A DNA stretch of 39,888 nt from Burkholderiales bacterium RIFOXYD12_FULL_59_19. Lineage in GTDB: Bacteria; Pseudomonadota; Gammaproteobacteria; Burkholderiales; Burkholderiaceae_C. This document shows positions 33,801-39,888 of the stretch, piece by piece (positions within the stretch are counted from its first letter, which is position 1; each line of letters begins with the position of its first letter). The stretch is taken from assembly GCA_001771065.1 (NCBI GenBank), contig MESQ01000040.1, forward strand, positions 1 to 39,888, in the 5' to 3' direction. The notes beneath the pieces were generated by a model. The model searched no databases. It worked only from the letters and a program-made list of their open reading frames with translations, and was not told where the DNA came from. The position numbers and the translations under genes are program-made.

Positions 33801-34888
33801 GCTACGCGAGGGACGACAACCTGTTGGCGCGATTGGATGCGGACCATTTTGCCTTGGTGATGCCGGAAGTAAGGCGGGAGGGCAACCTAGCGCGGTTCAT
33901 CGAGAAATGGATGAAAGCGTTCCTGGCGCATGCGTTCTGCGTGGATAACGCCGTGCTTCGCGTCGGCGTGAAGATTGGAATCGCGCTATACCCTGACGAT
34001 GGTGCCGACGCCGAAACATTGTTCAGGAACGCCGAGGCAGCGCTTAAGAAGGCCAAGGCGAGCGGCGAACGCTACCTGTTTTATACCCAGACAATGAACG
34101 AAGCGCTGGCGGGCAAGCTCACGCTGGAAAATCAGCTGCGCCAGGCGATCGACAACGAGGAATTTGTGCTTTATTACCAGCCCAAGGTGAATCTCGTGAG
34201 CGGCACGCTCACCAGCGCCGAGGCACTGATCCGATGGAATGACCCACGCGCCGACATGGTTCCGCCGGGCCAGTTCATCCCTATCCTGGAAGAAACCGGC
34301 TTGATCAATGAAGTCGGGCGCTGGGCGCTGCGCAAAGCCATCGAAGACTACCTGCGCTGGCGCGCCGCGGGCCTGCCTGCGGTGCGTATTGCTGTGAACG
34401 TGTCGCCAATGCAATTGCGCAATCGCGGCTTCGTTGACGAGATCAGGCAGGTAATCGGGGTCGACGCGAATGCGGCAGCCGGCCTTGAACTGGAGATCAC
34501 CGAAAGCCTGATCATGGAGGACGTCAAGCACAGTATCGCCATCCTGCAGGAGATCCGCGCCATGGGTATCACCATCGCCATCGACGACTTTGGCACCGGC
34601 TATTCCTCACTCAGCTACCTCGCCAAACTGCCGGTGGATACGCTGAAGATCGATCGCTCGTTTGTGATCGAAATGAATGCCCCGGAGGGGCTGGCGTTGG
34701 TGTCCACCATCATCACGCTGGCGCATTCGCTGAATCTGAAAGTGGTGGCGGAAGGCGTCGAAACCGAAGAGCAGTCGAACCTGCTCATCTCGTTGAACTG
34801 CAACGAAATGCAGGGCTTTTTAGTCAGCAAGCCGGTACCGTCCGATATCTTTGAAACAAAATTCCTGGCCCTGCCTCCCGCAGGGTGA
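30875..34888 (+). CDS. multi-sensor c-di-GMP phosphodiesterase (GAF/PAS x3/GAF x2, degenerate GGDEF, EAL)
   Basis: A 1337-residue cytosolic protein with no transmembrane segment. Order: GAF-like (about 10-140); coiled coil (142-175); PAS (175-290); GAF (300-465); PAS (478-600); PAS (603-728); GAF (735-900); GGDEF-type (905-1070); EAL (1083-1330). In the GGDEF position the sequence is DADHF (988-992), with the catalytic Glu replaced by His, and the I-site RxxD reads RDDN, so cyclase activity and product inhibition are unlikely. The EAL domain has EAL at 1116-1118, the Asn of NVSP (1175), E1207, DDFGTG (1237-1242), K1258, E1293 and Q1313, all needed for c-di-GMP hydrolysis. It should lower c-di-GMP in response to signals, probably together with the MEDS protein. 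Confidence 0.92.
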   Translation: MTSSPVQTQVLGKLLLAQQTLDMLPDERVIAEFTARALQEIPGISKAHICLSAAPSLPRADFEPTCRTCTVRLGDTTTAATAKCGVAPMPAYRVFPLRTARGHYGYLPIRLGNRHLFAQYEPHIENLANTVANAVENRRYLTQLKQTNAELAHARASLERTVAERTAELAESEEKYRLIFSTNLDSVALVDANTMYFLDVNPAWIALYGHSRDEALALTLADVSAVPELTKETFREAIAAGQPVKIALRWHKKRDGSTFPVEVSGGGFMYRGHPVIWIVTRDISERQQAEDAIRKSNRALRVLSSCNQALIQASAEQQLFEDICRIIVTEGGYRLAWVGVAENDVTKSVRMVAQCGLGDGYLDTLNITWTDTDRGRGPTGTAVRTSSTQVNQNFETNLLLTPWREDARKHGYRSSIALPLKSAPLTLGALTIYAAEPKAFDAEEVKLLEELADDLAFGVTVLRARAAHMRAEIALRDSEQKFRELLESAPDAMVIVNQDAEIVLVNTQAVKLFGWRREELLGRTIEILMHERVRGRHLGKQRDFFVQSRPRPMGTGLDMFGLRKDGTEFPVEISLSPLETKDGLLAIAAIRDITERKQAEQALQTSDERFKTMFLQAPLGIALIDSITGHIYEVNPRFAEIAGRSMEEMINIDWLEITHPDDVQADLENMALLNAGTINGFQMEKRYLRPDGTGVWIDMTITPFKVEDRAHPRHLCMIQDITERKATERTITHLNRVYAVLSGINALIVRVNDSDELFREACRIVVETGGFRMSMIAVVDRRTQEIVPVASAGKDEELLSAIRSILSSSEGGSTTMVVRAIREKKPVLSNDSRGDRQAVFGKAYTEAGVRSMAVLPLIVSDEAVGVFALYASESEFFHEEEMKLLTELAGDIAFAIDHIEKQERLNYLAYYDVLTGLANRSLFLERVTLYLRSAIDDGRKLAVFLFDLERFRNINDSLGRTAGDALLRQVAVWITRYARDDNLLARLDADHFALVMPEVRREGNLARFIEKWMKAFLAHAFCVDNAVLRVGVKIGIALYPDDGADAETLFRNAEAALKKAKASGERYLFYTQTMNEALAGKLTLENQLRQAIDNEEFVLYYQPKVNLVSGTLTSAEALIRWNDPRADMVPPGQFIPILEETGLINEVGRWALRKAIEDYLRWRAAGLPAVRIAVNVSPMQLRNRGFVDEIRQVIGVDANAAAGLELEITESLIMEDVKHSIAILQEIRAMGITIAIDDFGTGYSSLSYLAKLPVDTLKIDRSFVIEMNAPEGLALVSTIITLAHSLNLKVVAEGVETEEQSNLLISLNCNEMQGFLVSKPVPSDIFETKFLALPPAG

Positions 34889-34904
34889 CGAATAATGATG
34901 AATC

Positions 34905-34930
34905 CACTCCCGCAGACGACGTAGGGAGTG
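34905..34930 (+). terminator. hairpin after the c-di-GMP phosphodiesterase gene
   Basis: CACTCCC (34905-34911) and GGGAGTG (34924-34930) form a perfect 7-bp GC-rich stem with a 12-nt loop, 17 bp after the stop codon. There is no T-tract, so it is only a possible terminator or RNA-stabilising structure. Confidence 0.4.
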
Positions 34931-34974
34931 TCACCGGCCGGAATGGGTTGGGTCCTGCCAGCTGCTGCCTAAAC

Positions 34975-35026
34975 AGTTGGGGTCAGAGGTGCGATCACGT
35001 CGCTGCGCGAGTGGTCTGACCCGCAA
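34975..35026. repeat. REP-like hairpin repeat, copy 3 (inverted, 7-bp longer)
   Basis: This is the reverse complement of the unit at 17094-17138, 18 kb away. It starts AGTTGGGGTCAGA and ends TCTGACCCGCAA, with a 7-bp insertion (GTGCGAT) and one substitution in the inner stem. It is 52 bp long. It lies in the leader of cheV, between that gene and the phosphodiesterase gene. Confidence 0.75.
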
Positions 35027-35059
35027 GGTATCAATTTTCAATAGCGGTAAGATCAAGCT

Positions 35060-35087
35060 GCCAAATTTCAAGAGAAGGCAATTTGGC
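35060..35087 (+). promoter_or_regulatory. inverted repeat in the cheV leader
   Basis: GCCAAATT (35060-35067) and AATTTGGC (35080-35087) form perfect 8-bp arms with a 12-nt loop; G-U and C-G pairs can extend the stem to about 11 bp. It lies 108 bp before the cheV start codon. It could be an operator or a leader RNA hairpin. Confidence 0.4.
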
Positions 35088-35195
35088 GGTTACCTCAACA
35101 AATCAAATCGGGAAAGCGTCCAGGACAATCAGTCCATCCGGACCGTGGTGGCCGCGGCAGCATCAGACGAACTTTACAATTTGATGGAGAAATCC

Positions 35196-36152
35196 ATGAA
35201 TGAAACGATGCGCGATATCGATGAGCGGACCAACTTGGCCGGCAACAGCATGTTCGAGATGCTGTTGTTTCGTTTGGGCGAAGCCCCGGGTACTGGCCGA
35301 CATGAGCTGTTTGGCATCAACGTATTCAAGGTGCGTGAGATCCTGGTGATGCCCGAGATCACCGCCATGGCCAATGCCTCAGCCAACGTCCTGGGGGTGG
35401 CGAACATTCGCGGACAAATGATCACGGTGTTGGACCTGCCCAAGATCATGGGTTGCATCCCAAATGCCGCGCCAGGCCTGTTGTTGGTGACCGAGTTTTC
35501 CCGCACCAGCCAGGGATTTGCGGTCGAAGATGTCAGTGAGATCGTCCGCCTGGAGTGGAAGCATCTGATGTCTGCCGAGGGCACCGGTGGCAGTCTGGTG
35601 ACCAGCATCGCCAAGTTGGATGGTGATGGGCCAAATACCCGGCTGGCCCAGGTGCTGGACGTGGAACAGATTCTGCGCGATGCGTTTCCGCATGAACAAC
35701 AGGCAGCGCAGGACGCCCAGCTTGGCACGCAGGTCAAGCTGTCACCGGGCACGGTCATTCTGGTGGCCGATGACTCGGCCGTCGCGCGTCTGATGATCGA
35801 GGACGGACTGAAGGCCATGAATGTGAGCTACATCATGACCAATAGCGGACAGGAAGCCTGGGACCGGCTGCAAATCATGGCCAAGCAGGCTGAAGCCGAG
35901 GGAAAAACGATCAACGACCAAATTGCCTTGGTCCTGACGGACCTGGAAATGCCTGAAATGGACGGCTTTACCCTGACGCGCAATATCAAGCTGGACCCAC
36001 GTTTCAAGACTATTCCGGTCATCATCCATTCGTCGCTGACCGGAACAACCAATGAAGAACATGTGAAACGGGTGGGGGCCGATGCTTATGTGGCCAAGTT
36101 TGAAGCCACCGAACTTGCCGCCACCCTTCACCGGGTGCTGACGCGTACATGA
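35196..36152 (+). CDS. cheV: CheV-type chemotaxis coupling protein (CheW-REC)
   Basis: A 318-residue protein. The N-terminal CheW-like domain (about 20-165) has FGINVFKVREIL, ANIRGQMITVLDLPKIMG and the following strand pattern. The C-terminal receiver domain (about 180-318) starts TVILVADDSAVARLMIEDGL, with the acidic pair in ADDS, the phospho-acceptor Asp in LVLTDLEMPEMDG, Ser/Thr in IIHSSLTG, and Lys in YVAKFEA. The ATG at 35196 has GGAGA 5 nt before it and gives the usual CheV length. CheV couples receptors to CheA and is tuned by phosphorylation. No other chemotaxis genes lie in the window. It may be functionally linked to the c-di-GMP gene before it; the leader separates them. Confidence 0.92.
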   Translation: MNETMRDIDERTNLAGNSMFEMLLFRLGEAPGTGRHELFGINVFKVREILVMPEITAMANASANVLGVANIRGQMITVLDLPKIMGCIPNAAPGLLLVTEFSRTSQGFAVEDVSEIVRLEWKHLMSAEGTGGSLVTSIAKLDGDGPNTRLAQVLDVEQILRDAFPHEQQAAQDAQLGTQVKLSPGTVILVADDSAVARLMIEDGLKAMNVSYIMTNSGQEAWDRLQIMAKQAEAEGKTINDQIALVLTDLEMPEMDGFTLTRNIKLDPRFKTIPVIIHSSLTGTTNEEHVKRVGADAYVAKFEATELAATLHRVLTRT

Positions 36153-36173
36153 GACTCAAGCTGGCGTCCCGTT

Positions 36174-37115
36174 TTAAGGTTTACCTGCTTTCAACATCAG
36201 CGCCAACTCATAAAGTGCATTACGTGACTCGCCGGTGATTTCGGCGGCCAATTTGACAGCGGTTTTAAGCGGCAACTCGGCCATCAGCATTTGCAACACA
36301 CGGCGATCTGGGCCGCTGGCAAGGGTGACCGGGGCCGGGTGCAGCACCAGCGCAAATTCGCCGCGCAGGCGATTGCTGTCCTGCGCCAGCCAGGCGGGGA
36401 AGTCTTGCGCCGCCAGTGTGGCAATTTCTTCGAACTGTTTGGTCAGTTCGCGCCCCACCGTCACAGCCCGTGCGCCCAACATGGCCAGGGCCGTGGCGAG
36501 GGCTTCAATCCGGTGCGGCGCTTCCAGCAACACCACCGCCCGCGCCTCACCCGCCAGCGCCTGCACGGCGGTGTGGCGTTCACCGCTTTTGCTGGGCAAA
36601 AAACCGGCAAAAACAAAGCCATCGGGGTGCTGGGCATCCAACGTGAGGCCGGCCACACTGAGTACGGTGGTGATGCTGCTGGCACCGGGCAGTGGCAGCA
36701 CCGGCAAACCGGCCTGCCGCGCGTCGGCCACCAAACGGGCGCCGGGGTCGCTGATGGCGGGTGTGCCGGCATCACTCACATAGGCCACACGCAGGCCCTG
36801 ACGCAGCCGCTCCAGCACCGCCTGCGCTGCCTGTGCTTCGTTGTGCTGGTGCAGTGCCAGCATCTGCACCGGCGGCTTGTCGATGCCATAGGCACGCAAC
36901 AGCGCCTGGGTATGGCGCGTGTCTTCGCAGGCGATCAGATCGGCCAGTTGCAGCACATGCAGGGCGCGCAGGCTAATATCTGCCAGGTTGCCAATCGGCG
37001 TGGCCACCACATACAAGGCGCCGCGCGGGTAATTTTGCTGGCCACACGCCTGTTGTGCTGCCAGCAGGGCCTGGGCGTAACTGGCGCTCACAGGCGTCAA
37101 GGAGCTTGAAGTCAA
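36174..37115 (-). CDS. rsmI: 16S rRNA (cytidine-1402 2'-O)-methyltransferase
   Basis: A 313-residue SAM-dependent enzyme of the tetrapyrrole-methylase fold. Motifs are ALYVVATPIGNLADISLRAL (about 34-53), LIACEDTRHTQALL, and VSDAGTPAISDPGARL, all typical of RsmI. It methylates the ribose 2'-OH of C1402 in the decoding centre, together with RsmH. The first codon appears to be TTG at 37115: AAAAGGA lies 7 nt before it, whereas the GTG alternative at 37091 has none. That TTG and the yraN ATG on the other strand share base 37115, so the two genes are divergent with touching starts. The first about 25 residues are not conserved. Confidence 0.94.
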   Translation of the reverse strand: MTSSSLTPVSASYAQALLAAQQACGQQNYPRGALYVVATPIGNLADISLRALHVLQLADLIACEDTRHTQALLRAYGIDKPPVQMLALHQHNEAQAAQAVLERLRQGLRVAYVSDAGTPAISDPGARLVADARQAGLPVLPLPGASSITTVLSVAGLTLDAQHPDGFVFAGFLPSKSGERHTAVQALAGEARAVVLLEAPHRIEALATALAMLGARAVTVGRELTKQFEEIATLAAQDFPAWLAQDSNRLRGEFALVLHPAPVTLASGPDRRVLQMLMAELPLKTAVKLAAEITGESRNALYELALMLKAGKP

Positions 37116-37516
37116 TGGGTATTCCTTTTGTCAAAACGGGGGCCGCATCACAGCCGCCCACCACCAAACAGCTGGGCGACAGGGCTGAAGACCTGGCGCT
37201 GGCGCATTTGCAACGCGCCGGTCTGCGCCTGCTGGTGCGTAATTATCGAACCCCGGGGCGAGGTGGCGGTGAAATTGACCTGATCATGCGTGCACCCGAC
37301 GGTACCTGTGTCTTTGTTGAGGTGCGTCAACGCGCCTCAAGCAGCCATGGCGGTGCTGCTGCCAGCGTCAGCTGGGCCAAGCAAAAGCGCATTGTGTTTG
37401 CGGCACGCCATTTCCTGATGCGCCTGGGTACCCTGCCGCCCTGCCGTTTTGACGTGGTGGCGGTGCAGCCGGACGGCGTTGTGTGGCTACCCGGTGCCTT
37501 CGACGCCGGAACGTAG
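37115..37516 (+). CDS. yraN: YraN/UPF0102 family nuclease-like protein
   Basis: A 133-residue protein with the UPF0102 pattern: [20 protein letters not shown], then [24 protein letters not shown]. The acidic and basic residues match the restriction-endonuclease-like core (E, D, ExR/K), and [16 protein letters not shown] follows. It belongs to the Holliday-junction-resolvase-like group; the exact activity is unsettled. AAGGAG lies 10 nt before the ATG, inside the divergent rsmI reading frame. The stop codon TAG is the first part of a REP-type repeat. It is the first gene of yraN-diaA-dolP; lpoA, which stands between rsmI and yraN in E. coli, is absent here. Confidence 0.9.
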   Translation: MGIPFVKTGAASQPPTTKQLGDRAEDLALAHLQRAGLRLLVRNYRTPGRGGGEIDLIMRAPDGTCVFVEVRQRASSSHGGAAASVSWAKQKRIVFAARHFLMRLGTLPPCRFDVVAVQPDGVVWLPGAFDAGT

Positions 37517-37546
37517 CCCGGATGAAGCGCAGCGAAATCCGGGACG
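37514..37546. repeat. REP-type palindrome between yraN and diaA
   Basis: CCCGGAT (37517-37523) and ATCCGGG (37537-37543) are perfect 7-bp arms around GAAGCGCAGCGA-like sequence. The form GCCCGGATGAAGCGCAGCG is met in many proteobacterial genomes. The element overlaps the yraN stop codon (TAG 37514-37516). It is unrelated in sequence to the GGGTCAGA repeats at 17094 and 34975. Confidence 0.75.
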
Positions 37547-37596
37547 TCACGCCGGGTTATTCAAGCTGCAAGAGGTCCGCGGGTATCATTGCGACC

Positions 37597-38181
37597 ATGC
37601 TGCAACAACGTATCCAACAACATTTCATTGACAGTGCCGACCTGAAATACCAGGCTGCCCCGCTGCTCAGCCAGCCCATTGCCGACGCGGTGCAAGCGCT
37701 GTTGGCCTGTGTCACCAGCGGCGGCAAGGTGCTGACCTGTGGCAATGGCGGCTCGGCTGCCGACGCCCAGCATTTTTCGGCAGAATTTGTTGGCCGCTTC
37801 GAGCGCGAACGCCCCGAACTGGCGGCCATTGCCCTGACCACCGACAGTTCGATCCTGACGGCCATTGCCAATGACTATGACTTCACACATATTTTTTCGC
37901 GCCAGGTGCGCGCGCTGGGCCAGCCCGGTGATGTGCTGCTGGCCATCAGCACCAGCGGCAACTCGGCCAACGTGCTGGCCGCCATCGAGGCGGCACACCA
38001 ACGTGACATGGTGGTCATTGGCCTGAGCGGGCGCGGCGGCGGTAAGATGGTGCAGGCGCTGCGCGATACCGATGTGCACATCTGTGTGCCCCATGAGCGC
38101 ACCGCGCGTATTCAGGAAGTTCACCTGCTCACCCTGCATTGCCTGTGCGATGCGGTCGATACCTTGTTACTTGGCGATTAG
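37597..38181 (+). CDS. diaA: DiaA/GmhA-type SIS-domain protein
   Basis: A 194-residue SIS-domain protein. Residues about 44-75 have [21 protein letters not shown], and [16 protein letters not shown] (about 128-143) is the second sugar-phosphate loop, as in phosphoheptose isomerase GmhA and its paralogue DiaA. The C-terminal end has the [19 protein letters not shown] helix. The position between yraN and a dolP-like gene matches the E. coli diaA locus (DnaA initiator-associating protein), which is why I prefer diaA to gmhA. The ATG at 37597 fits the family start; no good ribosome-binding site is seen. Both activities share this fold, so an isomerase role remains possible. Confidence 0.85.
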   Translation: MLQQRIQQHFIDSADLKYQAAPLLSQPIADAVQALLACVTSGGKVLTCGNGGSAADAQHFSAEFVGRFERERPELAAIALTTDSSILTAIANDYDFTHIFSRQVRALGQPGDVLLAISTSGNSANVLAAIEAAHQRDMVVIGLSGRGGGKMVQALRDTDVHICVPHERTARIQEVHLLTLHCLCDAVDTLLLGD

Positions 38182-38189
38182 GAAAAACC

Positions 38190-38834
38190 ATGAAATTTGT
38201 CAGTCGAAAACTCCTCTCGGCGGTCCTTGTTGCAGCCAGTCTGGGCATTGCCCTGAGTGCTTGCGTTCCCCTCATGATGGGCGGTGCCGTGATGGGCTCA
38301 CTGATCGCCACCGACCGGCGCACTTCCGGCGCCCAACTTGAAGACGAGGGTATTGAGCTGCGCGCTGCCAGCCGCATCCGCGACAACCTGGGTGAACGTG
38401 GTCATGTCAACGTTAACAGCTACAACCGCCGTGTCCTGCTGACCGGTGAAGTCCCCAGTCTGCAAGACAAACAACTGGTGGAGCAGATCGTGACCCGGGT
38501 CGAGAACGTGCAGTCGGTGGTGAATGAGCTGGCCGTGCTGGGCAATGCCACGCTGACGCAGCGGTCTTCAGACATCCTGGTTTCTGGGCGCGTCAAAGCG
38601 GGGCTGGTCGATGCCAAAGACCTTTTTGCCAACGCGTTCAAAGTGACCGCCGAACGTGGCACCATTTATTTGATGGGCCGCGTGACCCAGCGTGAGGCCG
38701 ACCGCGCCACCGAAATCACCCGCAGTACCAGCGGCGTGCAAAAGGTGGTGCGGGTGTTTGAGATCATCAGCGAAGATGAGTTGCGCAACCTGCTGCCTCA
38801 GCCGGCACCCGAACCGGAGAAAGTCAAGCCCTGA
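38190..38834 (+). CDS. dolP: dual BON-domain outer-membrane lipoprotein (DolP-like)
   Basis: A 214-residue lipoprotein. The signal peptide ends in the lipobox LSAC, so the Cys at about residue 24 is lipidated. Two BON domains follow (about 55-115 and 125-195). The first has RIRDNLGERGHVNVNSYNRRVLLTGEV and the second VTAERGTIYLMGRVTQREAD. The acidic, Pro-rich C-terminus is unfolded. E. coli DolP (YraP) lies after diaA in the same order, binds anionic lipids and supports outer-membrane integrity at the septum. AGGA lies 6 nt before the ATG, and the diaA stop is 8 bp upstream, so it is co-transcribed. Confidence 0.92.
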   Translation: MKFVSRKLLSAVLVAASLGIALSACVPLMMGGAVMGSLIATDRRTSGAQLEDEGIELRAASRIRDNLGERGHVNVNSYNRRVLLTGEVPSLQDKQLVEQIVTRVENVQSVVNELAVLGNATLTQRSSDILVSGRVKAGLVDAKDLFANAFKVTAERGTIYLMGRVTQREADRATEITRSTSGVQKVVRVFEIISEDELRNLLPQPAPEPEKVKP

Positions 38835-38863
38835 GCTTATCCTGGGCCTGTAGCCCTGCCGGT

Positions 38864-39781
38864 TTAGCCCAGCCGCTTGATCAGGCTGGAGGTGTCCCAG
38901 CGCTGTCCACCCAGCTGTTGCACGTCGCCATAAAACTGGTCCACCAGGGCGGTGACCGGCAGGCGGGCACCGTTGCGTTTGGCTTCGTCGAGCACCAGTC
39001 CGAGGTCTTTGCGCATCCAGTCTACGGCAAAGCCAAAGTCAAACTTGCCGGCCACCATGGTTTTGCCGCGGTTGTCCAGTTGCCAGCTTTGCGCGGCACC
39101 CTTGCCAATCACGTCGAGCACCAGGTTCATGTCCAGCCCGGCTTTTTCGCCAAAAGCAATGGCCTCGGCCAGGCCCTGGACCAGGCCGGCAATACACACC
39201 TGGTTGACCATTTTGGCCAGTTGACCGGCGCCGCTGGCACCCAGGTAAGTCACCGCTTTGGCAAAGGCCATGGCGACGGGTTGCGCGGCCTCGAACGCGG
39301 CCAGGTCGCCGCCGCACATCACCGTGAGGGCGCCGTTTTGCGCCCCCGCCTGGCCACCGGACACCGGGGCATCGACAAAATGCAGCCCCTGGGTCCGGGC
39401 CTGCGCATAAAGCTCGCGCGCCACGTTGGCCGAGGCGGTGGTGTGATCAATGAACACGGCACCTGGGGGCATGCCGACAAAGGCACCGTCAGCGCCCAGG
39501 GTCACACTGCGCAGGTCATCGTCGTTGCCCACGCAGCAGAACACCAGATCTGCGTTGTGCGCCGCCTGGCAGGGCGTGGCGGCGTGATGCAAGCGGCCTT
39601 GGCTGCTGGTCAAGGCTTCGTACTCACGGCACCAGGCTTGGGCTTTGGCCGCGGTGCGGTTGTACACCGTGACCTGGTGACCGGTCAGAGCCAGGTGGCC
39701 AGCCATGGGGTAGCCCATGACGCCCAGGCCTAAAAAGGCAACGCGTTGGGAGGGGGTGGCGGGGTAGGTTCTTGTGTTCAT
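38864..39781 (-). CDS. NAD(P)-dependent oxidoreductase of the 3-hydroxyisobutyrate dehydrogenase family
   Basis: A 305-residue beta-hydroxyacid dehydrogenase. The Rossmann motif is FLGLGVMGYPMAGHL (about 16-30). The substrate-site signature is FVDAPVSGGQAGAQNG (about 135-150). The catalytic Lys lies in GAGQLAKMVNQVC (about 183-195). Such enzymes oxidise 3-hydroxyisobutyrate in valine breakdown, or reduce tartronate semialdehyde (GarR/GlxR). The sequence alone does not separate these, and no pathway gene lies next to it. The ATG at 39781 has no clear Shine-Dalgarno. It faces the dolP gene with only 29 bp between the two stops. The 107 bp to its right, up to the window end, show no gene. Confidence 0.85.
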   Translation of the reverse strand: MNTRTYPATPSQRVAFLGLGVMGYPMAGHLALTGHQVTVYNRTAAKAQAWCREYEALTSSQGRLHHAATPCQAAHNADLVFCCVGNDDDLRSVTLGADGAFVGMPPGAVFIDHTTASANVARELYAQARTQGLHFVDAPVSGGQAGAQNGALTVMCGGDLAAFEAAQPVAMAFAKAVTYLGASGAGQLAKMVNQVCIAGLVQGLAEAIAFGEKAGLDMNLVLDVIGKGAAQSWQLDNRGKTMVAGKFDFGFAVDWMRKDLGLVLDEAKRNGARLPVTALVDQFYGDVQQLGGQRWDTSSLIKRLG

Positions 39782-39888
39782 GCTGGCGTGGTGTTCGGGT
39801 TGATTAAACCTAGATTCGGCAGTTGGACGCGCCCGAGTGAGCTGTCATGGGGTGCACTGGCAAGGCGCGACGACGCGGCTGGCTCCTG

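Larger units (their letters stand above)
34889..35195 (+). other. 307-bp leader region of cheV
   Basis: The stretch holds, in order, the hairpin at 34905-34930, REP-like copy 3 at 34975-35026, and a second inverted repeat at 35060-35087. No gene is called; an open frame reads through from the REP copy into cheV, but the only good ribosome-binding site is at 35186. No sigma-28 promoter consensus was recognised. Confidence 0.5.

Overview
The window is high-GC, gene-dense chromosomal DNA from a betaproteobacterium. The best fit is Burkholderiales, family Comamonadaceae, and a Rhodoferax-like organism is plausible. The pointers are a type-2 ArgC, a topoisomerase III ending in a SWIB domain, the rsmI/yraN/diaA/dolP cluster without lpoA, a LexA box of the form CTGT-N8-ACAG before recA, and a multihaem cytochrome c operon. 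The genus is inference. No tRNA, rRNA, CRISPR array or complete insertion sequence was seen.

Layout, left part. At 1-814 (-) is the 5' part of a TatT-like TRAP-transporter lipoprotein. At 1126-1943 (+) is a toxin-antitoxin pair (UPF0175-type antitoxin, DUF3368 PIN toxin). At 2015-4611 (-) a three-gene electron-transfer operon encodes a flavin/2Fe-2S reductase, a cytochrome b and an eight-haem cytochrome c. At 4726-8626 (-) is a complete polyamine-type ABC importer. At 8807-11983 is an accessory stretch with a ParA-like ATPase, a Fic protein with an AbiEi-like N-terminus, a 37-residue ORF and an ORF6N protein. Palindromes mark the promoter regions of the fic and ORF6N genes.

Layout, middle. 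Topoisomerase III (12058-15027, -) has a Lys/Ala-rich linker and a SWIB domain, and it diverges from a SET methyltransferase-birA-SPOR operon (15138-17087, +). Two tandem copies of a 45-bp hairpin repeat follow. Then come a TctE/TctD-like two-component pair and a MarR regulator (17157-19860, -). A 9-bp inverted repeat and a LexA box separate marR from recA-recX (20015-21590, +). argC (-) faces recX, and sucCD (22702-24811, +) ends at a good intrinsic terminator.

Layout, right part. At 24970-29729 (+) lies a probable operon of PP2C phosphatase, FHA protein, GAF-containing type II/IV-pilus ATPase and M48 metalloprotease. A 0.5-kb gene-free stretch follows. Next are a MEDS sensor and a 1337-residue PAS/GAF protein whose GGDEF site is broken but whose EAL site is intact. 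A third, diverged copy of the hairpin repeat sits in the cheV leader. Then come cheV (+), rsmI (-), yraN-diaA-dolP (+) and a 3-hydroxyisobutyrate dehydrogenase family gene (-).

Core genes (recA, sucCD, argC, birA, rsmI, topoisomerase) alternate with accessory and signalling modules. The strongest leads for new biology are four. One is a SET methyltransferase next to a topoisomerase with a histone-H1-like tail. Another is the phosphatase/FHA/secretion-ATPase/protease operon with no pilus genes beside it. The third is the AbiEi-Fic fusion with its own operator, and the fourth is the three-gene electron conduit.
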